Source of the DNA: Paracoccus sp. UBA889
Lineage (GTDB): Bacteria > Pseudomonadota > Alphaproteobacteria > Rhodobacterales > Rhodobacteraceae
Length of the DNA stretch: 38,209 bases
Assembly: GCA_002294185.1 (NCBI GenBank)
Contig: DBFD01000019.1
Span: 1-38,209 of the forward strand
Direction: 5' to 3'
In this document: positions 25,561 through 33,693 of the stretch, in pieces
How positions within the stretch are numbered: position 1 is the first letter of the stretch
Layout of the letters: each line of letters starts with the position of its first letter
Notes under the pieces: model-generated
Told to the model about the DNA's origin: nothing
Seen by the model: the letters and a program-made list of their open reading frames with translations, nothing else
Databases searched by the model: none
Made by a program: the position numbers and the translations under genes

Positions 25561-26640
25561 ATGGACGATCTGACCCCTCTGCGCCAGCAATGGCTGGACC
25601 GCATCAAGGACGCCGCCGACCCGGCCTCGATCGAGGAGGTGCGGCTCAAGGCGCTTGGCAAGAAGGGCGAGATCAGCCTGAAGATGCGCGAACTGGGCCG
25701 GATGAGCCCCGAGGAACGTCAGACCACCGGACGCGCCCTGAACGAATTGCGCGACGAGATCGACACCGCGCTGCGCGCCCGCCGAGCCAGCCTGGAGGAT
25801 GCCGCGCTGGAGACACGCCTCGCCGGCGAATGGCTGGACGTGACGCTGCCCGGCCGGCCGCGCCCGGCGGGCACCATCCATCCGGTCAGCCAGGTCACCG
25901 ACGAAGTTACCGCGATCTTCGCGGATATGGGATTCGCCGTCGCCGAAGGCCCGCAGGTCGAAACCGACTGGTACAATTTCGACGCGCTGAACATCGCCCC
26001 CGAACATCCCGCGCGGCAGGAACACGACACGTTCTTCATGCACCGCGCGCCCGGCGACGATCGCCCGCCGCATGTCCTGCGCACGCATACTTCTCCGGTC
26101 CAGATCCGCGCCCTGCAGGAACACGGCGCGCCGATCCGCGTGATCGCGCCGGGCCGCGTCTACCGGATGGACATGGACCAGACCCATACCCCGATGTTTC
26201 ATCAGATCGAGGGGCTGGCCATCGACCGCGACATTTCCATGGCGCAACTGAAATGGGTGCTGGAACAATTCTTCTCGGCCTATTTCGGGACACCGGTGAA
26301 GACCCGTTTCCGCGCCAGCCATTTCCCCTTCACCGAACCCTCGGCCGAGGTCGATATCCAGTGCTCCTGGGAAGGCGGCACGCTGAAAGTGGGACAGGGC
26401 GACGGCTGGCTGGAAGTGCTGGGTTCGGGCATGGTCCATCCGCATGTGCTGCGTTCGGCCGGGATCGACGCCGATCGCTGGCAGGGCTTTGCCTTCGGCA
26501 TGGGCATCGACCGTCTCGCGATGCTGAAATACGGCATTCCCGACCTGCGCGCCTTCTTTGAAAGCGACCTGCGCTGGCTGCGCCATTTCGGCTTTGCGCC
26601 GGGCGACATCCCCTCGGTCGCGGGCGGCCTGAACCGTTGA
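25561..26640 (+). CDS. pheS: Phenylalanyl-tRNA synthetase alpha subunit
   Basis: The 359-residue class IIc catalytic subunit of PheRS, which charges tRNA-Phe as an alpha2beta2 tetramer. An N-terminal coiled coil (1-90) is followed by the catalytic core with [19 protein letters not shown], the motif 2 region [11 protein letters not shown]...[41 protein letters not shown], and motif 3 [17 protein letters not shown] 25561 is spaced seven bases from AAGG; the ATG at 25555 is too close to it. The beta-subunit gene pheT, normally just downstream, is not in the window. Confidence 0.97.
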   Translation: MDDLTPLRQQWLDRIKDAADPASIEEVRLKALGKKGEISLKMRELGRMSPEERQTTGRALNELRDEIDTALRARRASLEDAALETRLAGEWLDVTLPGRPRPAGTIHPVSQVTDEVTAIFADMGFAVAEGPQVETDWYNFDALNIAPEHPARQEHDTFFMHRAPGDDRPPHVLRTHTSPVQIRALQEHGAPIRVIAPGRVYRMDMDQTHTPMFHQIEGLAIDRDISMAQLKWVLEQFFSAYFGTPVKTRFRASHFPFTEPSAEVDIQCSWEGGTLKVGQGDGWLEVLGSGMVHPHVLRSAGIDADRWQGFAFGMGIDRLAMLKYGIPDLRAFFESDLRWLRHFGFAPGDIPSVAGGLNR

Positions 26641-26927
26641 GCTTCTGGCGCGGCATCTTCCGGCACCACCGTCGCGAGGCGACCCCCGCCGCGCGCCGCC
26701 TTTATGCGCAATTCGAGATCGCCCATACCGTCGTCGATTTCGCGGCGGCCCTGTGCTTCATCATCGGATCGATGATGTTCTTTTCCGCCAGCCTTCAAAC
26801 CCCGGCGACCTGGTTCTTCACCATCGGTTCGGTCTTCTTCGCGATGAAGCCGACATTGCGGCTGTGGCGTGAAATCAAGCTTTACCGGATGGGCGAGACG
26901 AAGACTCTGGCGGACCGGTTGGGGTAG
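26637..26927 (+). CDS. YrhK-like small membrane protein
   Basis: A 96-residue protein of the YrhK-like family (PF14145): a basic N-terminus, a helix with '[27 protein letters not shown]', a short loop and a second membrane segment '[27 protein letters not shown]'. The TTG start overlaps the pheS stop (TTGA), so it is translationally coupled to pheS. Function unknown. Confidence 0.75.
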   Translation: MSFWRGIFRHHRREATPAARRLYAQFEIAHTVVDFAAALCFIIGSMMFFSASLQTPATWFFTIGSVFFAMKPTLRLWREIKLYRMGETKTLADRLG

Positions 26928-26931
26928 GTTC

Positions 26932-26956
26932 GGGACAAGCCTTGGCAGGTTGTCCC
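26932..26956. terminator. Hairpin between convergent yrhK-like and gntR genes
   Basis: GGGACAA (26932-26938) and TTGTCCC (26950-26956) form a seven-base-pair stem around an 11-base loop, just after the YrhK-like stop. No T-run follows, so a terminator role is only suggested by position. Confidence 0.35.
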
Positions 26957-27017
26957 AATTGCCCCTTGGCGCCGCCAGCCTGTCTTGTGGACCGCATCGA
27001 CACCGCCGCGGGCGGGC

Positions 27018-27719
27018 TCAGGCCTTGTCATCTTGCGGTGTCTCGGCCGCAACGCCGTAGCGGTTCCTGAATGAGGCTGCGGCCGCCAGGATATGCGCCT
27101 CCATCGTGCGGGCGGCCCATTCCGCCATGCCAAGGGCGATCGCCTCGGCAATGTCGTGGTGATGGCCTGCCGAGCGGACCCGCTGACCAAGGCTGTAACG
27201 TTGCAGGGTCAGGCTGACGAAAGCCACATCCACGGTGCTTTGAAGCAGCCTTTCGAGCCGCGGGGCGCAGGCGGCCTCGAGGATCAGCCGATGGAAAAAC
27301 GCATTCTCTTCCTCGATCCGGCGAGCGATATCCGGATCGCTGCGCTTCGCCAGGGCGGCGACGTGACGTGACATGCGTTCGGCCGATTGCTTCACGGCCT
27401 CGCGCTGTTCCGCGCTGGCGCGTTCGGCGGCGCGCGCCGCGGCATAGGATTCCAGCCGCGCCCGGATATCGAAGATCTCCTGCATCTCGCCGGGCGTGGG
27501 CAGCACGCACCACAGGCCGCTGCCGCTGCGGCGTTGCAGCAAACCCTCGATCAGCAAGCGGCCGATCGCCGCGCGGACGGGCGTTCGCGACAAACCCAGC
27601 ATGGATGCAAGCCCGGTCTCGGTCACCTTGCGATCGGTCGGCAGGCTGCCGCTCAGGATCGCGTCCCGCAACTGACGATAGGCTCGGTCGGTGGAGGTTG
27701 CGGATTTCGAATGTTCCAT
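27018..27719 (-). CDS. GntR-family transcriptional regulator (FCD/FadR subfamily)
   Basis: A 233-residue repressor. The N-terminal winged helix contains AYRQLRDAILSGSLPTDRKVTETGLASMLGLSRTPVRAAIGRLLIEGLL, the classic GntR pattern. Residues about 80-225 are an FCD ligand domain (EIFDIRARLESYAAARAAERA, ENAFFHRLILEAA, and late His residues in GHHHDIAEAIALG) whose helical bundle often binds a metal plus a carboxylic acid. It is transcribed divergently from the CoA-transferase/lyase/TRAP operon, the expected layout for its controller, and the shared region has matching symmetric and repeated sites. The inducer is probably the imported acid or its breakdown product (inference). Confidence 0.9.
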   Translation of the reverse strand: MEHSKSATSTDRAYRQLRDAILSGSLPTDRKVTETGLASMLGLSRTPVRAAIGRLLIEGLLQRRSGSGLWCVLPTPGEMQEIFDIRARLESYAAARAAERASAEQREAVKQSAERMSRHVAALAKRSDPDIARRIEEENAFFHRLILEAACAPRLERLLQSTVDVAFVSLTLQRYSLGQRVRSAGHHHDIAEAIALGMAEWAARTMEAHILAAAASFRNRYGVAAETPQDDKA

Positions 27720-27739
27720 CGGGTCACGAATGCAAAAAT

Positions 27740-27807
27740 TTCAGAAATTGTATCCATATTCTTAAGTTTCTTGCAAGCAAGACGGAATCTGGTTCAGAAT
27801 GTATCCA
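27740..27807. repeat. Direct repeat pair in the gntR / CoA-transferase promoter region
   Basis: TTCAGAAATTGTATCCA (27740-27756) and TTCAGAATGTATCCA (27793-27807) are the same motif with a two-base difference, starting 53 bp apart, close to five helical turns. They flank a symmetric site at the midpoint. The pair looks like binding sites for a regulator that contacts both. Confidence 0.6.
27769..27782. promoter_or_regulatory. Candidate GntR operator
   Basis: A perfect six-base inverted repeat TCTTGC-AA-GCAAGA. It overlaps a possible -35 (TTGCAA, 27771-27776) whose -10 would be CAGAAT (27795-27800, spacer 18) for the rightward operon. FadR-type regulators commonly bind short symmetric sites like this, so repression by occlusion is plausible. 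Confidence 0.5.
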
Positions 27808-27847
27808 GAGATGCGATCTTTGGGATTCAAGGGGGACAAAAGCCGCA

Positions 27848-29065
27848 ATGAGCGAACCCGAAGGGCGAGAGTTCGGCCCCCTGCAGGGTCTGCGTGTGAT
27901 CGAGATGGGACAATTGCTTGCCGGTCCCTTCGTCGGCACGCGCTGCGCCGATTTCGGAGCCGAGGTCATCAAGATCGAGCCGCCCGGCACCGGAGATCCC
28001 ATCCGTAACTGGGGGCGCAACCAGTATCAGGGCAAGACGCTGTGGTGGCCGATCATGGCGCGCAACAAGCATTCGGTATCCGCCGATCTCCGCCATCCGC
28101 GTGGGCAGGCGCTGGTGCGCAAGCTGATCGAGACCGCGGATGTGCTGATCGAGAACTTCAAGCCCGGGACGCTGGAAAAATGGGACATGTCGCCCGAGCG
28201 CCTGCATCGCATCAATCCGGGGCTGGTGATCGTGCGGGTTTCGGGCTTCGGGCAGACAGGTCCCTATGCCTCGCGGCCCGGCTTTGCCTCGGTGGGCGAG
28301 GCGATGTCGGGATTGCGCTATATCAATGGCTATCCGGACATGCCGCCACCGCGTTTCGGAATCTCGCTCGGTGATACGCTGACGGCGCTGTTCGCTTTTG
28401 AGGGCATGATGATGGCGCTGTTCCGTCGCGATCGAAACGGCGGGCAGGGCCAGGTGGTCGATGCGGCCATCACCGAAAGCTGCTTTGCGATGCTGGAAAG
28501 CTGCGTGACAGAATTTTCCAAGACCGGCCATGTTCGCAAGCCCTCGGGGTCGGGGCTGGCCAAGATCGCGCCGTCCAACATCTATCCGACCAGCGATGCG
28601 GGCTATGTCGTCATCGCGGCCAATGTGGACGCGATGTTCCGCCGGCTGACCCGGGCGATGGATCGTCCGGAACTGGCAAGCGATCCGAAATACGCGACCC
28701 ATATCGCGCGCGGCGACAACCAGCAGGAACTGGACGCGCTGATCGCCGAATGGTCCGGCGCGCTGACCATGGCCGAACTGACCCGGCGGCTGGATCGCTT
28801 CGACGTGGTGCATGGCCCGATCAATTCGATCGCCGAGGTGGTCGAGGATCCGCATTTCCGTGCGCGGGGCATGGTTCGCGACATCGAGGATGACGAGTTC
28901 GGCAGCATCACCGTGCCGGGTGTCTTTCCCGTCCTGTCCGATACTCCGGGCGATATCGCATGGCTTGGCCCGCAGGAAATCGGCGCCAGCAACGCGCAGG
29001 TCTATGGTCGTCTGGGTCTGTCGGAAAGCCAGCTGGACGAGCTTCGCGCCGAGGGGGTGATCTGA
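27848..29065 (+). CDS. Class III (CaiB/BaiF) CoA-transferase
   Basis: A 405-residue family III CoA-transferase, which moves CoA between carboxylic acids via an aspartyl anhydride. Seen: 'LRVIEMGQLLAGPFVGTRCADFGAEVIKIEPPGTGDPIR' at the N-terminus, 'LIENFKPGTLEKW', the catalytic Asp176 in ISLGDTLTAL, and 'PSNIYPTSDAGYVVIAA'. The family resemblance is to transferases using succinyl-CoA as donor, such as those for citramalate, itaconate or 3-hydroxy-3-methylglutarate; the exact acceptor cannot be read. First gene of an operon with an HMG-CoA-lyase-like gene and a TRAP transporter, so it most likely activates the imported acid. Confidence 0.9.
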   Translation: MSEPEGREFGPLQGLRVIEMGQLLAGPFVGTRCADFGAEVIKIEPPGTGDPIRNWGRNQYQGKTLWWPIMARNKHSVSADLRHPRGQALVRKLIETADVLIENFKPGTLEKWDMSPERLHRINPGLVIVRVSGFGQTGPYASRPGFASVGEAMSGLRYINGYPDMPPPRFGISLGDTLTALFAFEGMMMALFRRDRNGGQGQVVDAAITESCFAMLESCVTEFSKTGHVRKPSGSGLAKIAPSNIYPTSDAGYVVIAANVDAMFRRLTRAMDRPELASDPKYATHIARGDNQQELDALIAEWSGALTMAELTRRLDRFDVVHGPINSIAEVVEDPHFRARGMVRDIEDDEFGSITVPGVFPVLSDTPGDIAWLGPQEIGASNAQVYGRLGLSESQLDELRAEGVI

Positions 29066-29967
29066 TGCTGACCCTGTGCGAGGTGGGACCGCGCGACGGA
29101 TTGCAGAACCTCGACCGGATATTTTCGGTCGAGGAGCGGATCGAGATGATCACCGGGCTTGCCGATGCCGGCGCGCGGCATGTCGAGGCGGTCAGCATGG
29201 TCCATCCCGCCCGCGTCCCGCAGATGGCCGGCGCCGAAGAGGTTCTGGCGGGCCTGCCCCCCTTGCCGGATGTGCGATTGGCGGCGCTTGTCCTGAACCT
29301 GAAGGGGACGGAACGTGCCATCGCGACCCGCGCGACCGAATTGCGCTTTGCCGTCGTCGCCTCGGACACGTTCTGCCGCCGCAACCAGGGAATGTCGGCG
29401 GAAGACAGCGTTGCCGAATTCAGCCGCGCCGCGGCCGTCGCCAGCGAGGCCGGGCGCGATGTGACAGCCGTCATCGCCACCGCCTACGGTTGCCCCTTCG
29501 AGGGCGAGATATCCGAGGCCCGCGTTGCCGCCATGGCAAAGGCCGTGATCGCGGCCGGCGCAGGGCAGGTGGTGCTGGCCGACACGATCGGCGTCGCCGC
29601 CCCGGCGGATATCCGACGGGTCCATCGCGCGATGGCTCCGGTTCTGGGCGGCACGGGCTGGGGCGTGCATCTGCACAATACCCGCGGGACCGGTATGGCG
29701 AACCTGATCGCGGCGATCGAACTGGGCGCCGAGGTTGCAGACACATCCATCGGCGGCCTGGGCGGCTGTCCCTTCGCGCCGCGCGCAACCGGCAATATCG
29801 CGACCGAGGATGCGAATTATCTGCTGACGCGGCAAGGCATGGCGACGGGTCTGTCGCATGACCGGCTGGCCGCGCAGATCGACTGGCTGGATCAGCGTGT
29901 TCCGGGGCGCGTGACCGGGCAGATGTCTCGCGCCGGCTGGTTCGGCGCCGCCGAGGGCGCCGCATGA
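29065..29967 (+). CDS. HMG-CoA lyase-like enzyme
   Basis: A 300-residue DRE-TIM metallolyase of the hydroxymethylglutaryl-CoA lyase family. The N-terminal 'CEVGPRDGLQN' supplies the catalytic Arg and a metal-binding Asp, 'HLHNTRGTGMAN' has the two metal His residues, and 'GLGGCPFAPRATGNIATED' contains the conserved reactive Cys. True HMG-CoA lyases usually have HxHDT; here it is HLHNT, so a related 3-hydroxy-3-methyl acyl-CoA may be the substrate. It overlaps the CoA-transferase stop by one base (TGATG). It would cleave the activated acid to acetyl-CoA or pyruvate plus a second product. Confidence 0.87.
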   Translation: MLTLCEVGPRDGLQNLDRIFSVEERIEMITGLADAGARHVEAVSMVHPARVPQMAGAEEVLAGLPPLPDVRLAALVLNLKGTERAIATRATELRFAVVASDTFCRRNQGMSAEDSVAEFSRAAAVASEAGRDVTAVIATAYGCPFEGEISEARVAAMAKAVIAAGAGQVVLADTIGVAAPADIRRVHRAMAPVLGGTGWGVHLHNTRGTGMANLIAAIELGAEVADTSIGGLGGCPFAPRATGNIATEDANYLLTRQGMATGLSHDRLAAQIDWLDQRVPGRVTGQMSRAGWFGAAEGAA

Positions 29968-31259
29968 TCGAACCGCTGATCGTTCTGGTCACCCTTCTGG
30001 CGTTGATCGCCATCGGCGCCCCGATCTTTCTGGCTCTTGGTGCGGCCGGGATGATCGGACTCTATATGGCGCGCGGGTCGATGGCGCTGTTCTTCGGGCC
30101 CAGTTCGCTTTTCGCGCAGCTGAACAGCTTTGAACTGCTGGCTCTGCCGCTGTTCGTGCTGATGGGAAATTTCCTGTCGGCAACGCCGGTCGGGGCCAAT
30201 CTCTACCGTGCGGCGGCGCTGTGGTTCAACCGCCTTCGCGGCGGACTGGCGATCGCGACCGTCGGCGCCTCGACGGTGTTCGGCGCGGTCTCGGGGGTCT
30301 CGATCGCAGGGGTCGCGGCCATTGGATCGATCGCCGTTCCGGAAATGCTTGCGCGCGGCTATTCGCATCGGCTTGCGGCCGGGGCGGTCGTCAGTTCGGG
30401 CGCGCTTGCCATGCTGATCCCGCCCAGTGTCCCGCTGATCATCTATGGCGCCGTCTCCGGCGTCTCGGTCGCGGATCTTTTCATTGGCGGGATCGTGCCG
30501 GGGGTGATCCTGGCGATGGCCCTGGCGGGATATATCTGGATCCGCGCCAGTTTGAATCCGTCCGAGGCGCCGCGGGAAACCGAAGCCACGCACTGGGGGG
30601 CACGCCTGCGTTCGCTTGGCGGCTTGTGGCACGCGGCTTTGCTGGTGCTTCTGGTTCTGGGCGTCATCTATTCCGGCGTCGCCACGCCAAGCGAGGCGGG
30701 CGCCTTTGGCGCCCTGGGCGCGCTGGCGCTGGCGGCGCTGGTGTTTCGCAGCCTGACATGGATGCGTTTCTGGCAGATCATCGCGTCGAGCGCGCGGATC
30801 TCGGGGGCGATCCTGCTGATCATGGGCAGCGCGCGGATCTTTGGCGATTACCTCAACCTGATCCGGCTGCCCGATACGGTATCGCAGGCCCTGACCCAGA
30901 CCCAGCTTCCGACTTTCGCCATCCTGATGGTGGTGATGATCGCCCTGTTGTTCCTGGGCATGCTGATCGACGCGGTTTCGCTGATCGTGGTGACGACGCC
31001 GATCTTGCTGCCGCTGATCACGGCCCTGGGCTATGATCCGCTGTGGTTCGGGATCATCCTGGTCATGAATCTCGAGATGGCGGTGATCACGCCGCCCGTG
31101 GGGCTGAACCTCTATACGCTGAAGGCCGTCGCCCCGGTCCTGGCCATCGAGGATATCATCCGCAGCGTGCTGCCCTTCGTGATCCTGCAATTCCTGGTGC
31201 TGGCGATGTTCGTGCTGGTGCCTGAAATGGCGCTGTGGCTGCCGGGCCTGATGCCCTGA
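29964..31259 (+). CDS. dctM: TRAP transporter large permease (DctM)
   Basis: A 431-residue DctM subunit with roughly twelve membrane segments, the sodium-coupled transport domain of a tripartite TRAP importer. Seen: 'FFGPSSLFAQLNSFELLALPLFVLMGNFLS', 'GASTVFGAVSGVSIAGVAAIGSIAVPEML', 'AMLIPPSVPLIIYGAVSGVSVADLFIGGIVPG' and 'VITPPVGLNLYTLKAV', all typical of the family. It overlaps the lyase gene at ATGA. It lies before DctP and DctQ, whereas the common order places it last. Confidence 0.95.
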   Translation: MIEPLIVLVTLLALIAIGAPIFLALGAAGMIGLYMARGSMALFFGPSSLFAQLNSFELLALPLFVLMGNFLSATPVGANLYRAAALWFNRLRGGLAIATVGASTVFGAVSGVSIAGVAAIGSIAVPEMLARGYSHRLAAGAVVSSGALAMLIPPSVPLIIYGAVSGVSVADLFIGGIVPGVILAMALAGYIWIRASLNPSEAPRETEATHWGARLRSLGGLWHAALLVLLVLGVIYSGVATPSEAGAFGALGALALAALVFRSLTWMRFWQIIASSARISGAILLIMGSARIFGDYLNLIRLPDTVSQALTQTQLPTFAILMVVMIALLFLGMLIDAVSLIVVTTPILLPLITALGYDPLWFGIILVMNLEMAVITPPVGLNLYTLKAVAPVLAIEDIIRSVLPFVILQFLVLAMFVLVPEMALWLPGLMP

Positions 31260-31298
31260 GCCCCGCCTGACGATAGACAAAAAGAGGGAGGAGAAGAC

Positions 31299-32330
31299 AT
31301 GACGACCAGAAGACAGATCCTTGGCGCCACCGCCGCTCTTGGCGGGCTGTCCCTTGCGGGGCTGCCGCGGCGGGCCTTTGCCGCCGAGACGCTGACCGGG
31401 GTCAGCTACCTGCCGCCATCCTATGCCGATCTGGCATATGGTTCGCAGGGGTTGGTTGACCGGGTGAACAAGGCGGGAGAAGGCGTCGTCGCGCTGGATT
31501 ATTATGACAGCGGCCGCCTGGTCGCGGCGGATGAACAACTGCCGGCGCTGCGGGCTGGCACGATCGACTTCATGTTTCACACCTCATCCTATGTCACGCG
31601 GTCGCTGCCCATCCTTGGGGTCCTGGGCCTGCCCGGCGTGGTCGGCCCCCTTTATGAGAACCCCGACCGGTTGCGCCGCGGCGCGCCCCTGTTCGAACTG
31701 ATCGCGGCAGAGCTGGAAAAACAGGGGCTGCGCTGCCTGTCGCTTGGCGGTGGAATCATGGAACCGGAATATATCTGGAGCATCGAAAGCGCGCCCATCA
31801 CCAACCTCTCCCAGATCGACGGCAAGAAGATCCGGCTCGTGTCCTTCGAGGCCTCGGCTGCGTTGGAACATTTCGGCGCCGCCCCGGTGCGCATTCCCTC
31901 GTCCGAACTGTATCTCGCGCTGGAACGCGGGACGGTCGATGCGGCCGTGGCCAACATCTCGACCATCAACGGACGCTCGATCCAGGAACAGGTGGATTAT
32001 GCCTATCGGATGCCGGTGACAGGCTTTGCGATCGGCGTCTTCACGACCACGCGCCGCTGGGACGCGATGCCCGAGAATGTCCGCGCCGCCTTCATGGAGG
32101 GGGTCGAATGGTTCGATCAGGAAAGCGCCCGCGCAGCGAACGAGGATTATTTCCGCGATCAATACTGGCCCGCCTTCAAGGAGGCCGGGATCGAAGTCAT
32201 CGAGCCGGCCGACGACGAGATCGCCGAATTCGACAAGATCAACGTCGACGTGCGTCAGGTCTGGCTTGACGAGGTCGGTCCTGACGTGGGTCAGCGTGCC
32301 ATCGCGCTGGCCCTTGGCGAAGAAGCATAA
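31299..32330 (+). CDS. dctP: TRAP transporter substrate-binding protein (DctP)
   Basis: A 343-residue periplasmic binding protein. The signal peptide has a twin-arginine motif (TTRRQILGATAALGGLSLAG) and is cleaved near AFA-AET, suggesting Tat export of a folded protein. The mature part has the family's selectivity region 'IDGKKIRLVSFEASAALEHFGAAPVRIPSSELYLALERGTVDAAVANIS', in which the Arg of KIR normally forms the salt bridge to the ligand's carboxylate. The ligand is therefore an organic acid. It is preceded by a very strong ribosome-binding site (GGGAGGAG), consistent with higher expression than the membrane subunits. Confidence 0.93.
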   Translation: MTTRRQILGATAALGGLSLAGLPRRAFAAETLTGVSYLPPSYADLAYGSQGLVDRVNKAGEGVVALDYYDSGRLVAADEQLPALRAGTIDFMFHTSSYVTRSLPILGVLGLPGVVGPLYENPDRLRRGAPLFELIAAELEKQGLRCLSLGGGIMEPEYIWSIESAPITNLSQIDGKKIRLVSFEASAALEHFGAAPVRIPSSELYLALERGTVDAAVANISTINGRSIQEQVDYAYRMPVTGFAIGVFTTTRRWDAMPENVRAAFMEGVEWFDQESARAANEDYFRDQYWPAFKEAGIEVIEPADDEIAEFDKINVDVRQVWLDEVGPDVGQRAIALALGEEA

Positions 32331-32335
32331 CGCCG

Positions 32336-32836
32336 ATGCGCGCCGTCGACCGTGCGATGGGTTGGCTGACCTGGATCTTGCAGGCCGGCGGCGCGCTGGT
32401 GCTGGTCTTCATGATGATCACCATCGGCTATGACGCGCTGACGCGGCACTTCTTTGCCCGCGCCACCAGTTGGAGCATGGAGATCAACTCGTTTCTCATG
32501 GTGTATCTGGCGCTGGTCACCGCAGCCGACACGCTTCGACGAGGCGAACAGATCGGCATCGGCTTTCTGGCCGAACGCGGCAATCCGGCGTTGCAGCACC
32601 TTCTGCGGGTCGTGATCGCGGTCGTGGGCGCGGGTTTCTCGTTCACGATCGCCTGGCGAGGCTGGCTGATGGCGCGCGACGCCTTCGCCTATGGCGAGCG
32701 CGTCAGCAGCGCGTTCGGCACGCCCATGTGGATACCCTATGGGTTGATGCCGGTCGGCTTTGCCGTGCTGGGCCTGCAATTCGTGCTGATGGTCTTCGCG
32801 CGCCGCAAGGACATTGTGCGATCCGATTACGGTTAA
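32336..32836 (+). CDS. dctQ: TRAP transporter small permease (DctQ)
   Basis: A 166-residue four-helix DctQ subunit: 'ILQAGGALVLVFMMITIGYDALTRHFFARATSWSMEINSFLMVYLALVTAADTLRRGEQIGIGFL', then two more membrane segments and a short basic C-terminus. It starts 5 bp after dctP. Last gene of the CoA-transferase operon; an SDR gene converges on it from the other strand. Confidence 0.92.
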   Translation: MRAVDRAMGWLTWILQAGGALVLVFMMITIGYDALTRHFFARATSWSMEINSFLMVYLALVTAADTLRRGEQIGIGFLAERGNPALQHLLRVVIAVVGAGFSFTIAWRGWLMARDAFAYGERVSSAFGTPMWIPYGLMPVGFAVLGLQFVLMVFARRKDIVRSDYG

Positions 32837-32891
32837 GCCTTGTTCCACATCGGACGGTTGCGCCGAGAAGAATGGCCGAGAGGACGCAGCC

Positions 32892-33596
32892 TCAGACAGC
32901 GCGGGTCAGACCGCCATCGAGGCGCAGGTTCTGGCCGGTCATGTAGCTGCCCTCGTCGGAGGCGAGCCAGGAGATCAGCGACGAGACTTCGGCGGCCCGG
33001 CCATAGCGGCCCATGGGAATGCGCACGCGCCGGTCCTCGGTTTCGGGCAGGCTGTCGATAAAGCCGGGCAGGACGTTGTTCATGCGGATGTTGTCGGCCG
33101 CGTATCGGTCGGCAAAGAGCTTGGCAAAGGCAGCGAGGCCCGCGCGAAACACGCCCGAGGTGGGAAATAGCGGATCGGGTTCGAAGGCTGCGAAGGTCGA
33201 GATGTTGATGATCGCGCCGCCGCCCTGCTTTTGCATGATCGGCGTCACCAGCCGGGCGGGGCGGATCGCGTTCAGCAGGTAGACCTCCATCCCCTCGTGC
33301 CAGCCGTCGTCTGAGATCTCGAGCACGGGACCCTTCGGACCGTGACCGGCGGAATTGACCAGGACGTCGATCCGTCCCCAGCGGTCCATCACATTGCCGA
33401 CCAGCGCGGTCACATCGGCAACCGATCGGTTCGAACCGGTCACGCCGACACCGCCGAGCTCCTCGGCCAGCGCCTCGCCCTTTCCGGAGGACGAGAGAAT
33501 GCCGACCCGAAACCCGTCTTTGACCAGCCGCCGCGCAGCATCCGCGCCCATCCCGCTTCCACCGGCCGTAACCAGCGCGACCTTTTCTACTGTCAT
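32892..33596 (-). CDS. SDR-family oxidoreductase with atypical active site
   Basis: A 234-residue short-chain dehydrogenase/reductase. The cofactor loop is intact (LVTAGGSGMG, residues 8-17) and the NSAG element is present (VLVNSAGHG). Aligned with FabG, however, the catalytic Tyr and Lys of YxxxK fall on Ser and Arg (SGVFRAGLAAFAK), and the catalytic Ser is probably Thr (NISTF). The remaining family elements (NNVLPGFID, TGQNLRLDGGL) are normal. ATG 33596 is preceded by GGAGG at a good distance. It may act on a product of the neighbouring pathway, or have lost classical dehydrogenase activity; the sequence does not decide. Divergent from the LysR gene. Confidence 0.82.
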   Translation of the reverse strand: MTVEKVALVTAGGSGMGADAARRLVKDGFRVGILSSSGKGEALAEELGGVGVTGSNRSVADVTALVGNVMDRWGRIDVLVNSAGHGPKGPVLEISDDGWHEGMEVYLLNAIRPARLVTPIMQKQGGGAIINISTFAAFEPDPLFPTSGVFRAGLAAFAKLFADRYAADNIRMNNVLPGFIDSLPETEDRRVRIPMGRYGRAAEVSSLISWLASDEGSYMTGQNLRLDGGLTRAV

Positions 33597-33693
33597 GACA
33601 GCCTCCTTGGTGCTTGCGATCCTGAATAGCCCGGATCGGCCGCAGAAGCGAACCAGAATTGACGCCGCCTGACAGTAGAAATACGACTGCCAG

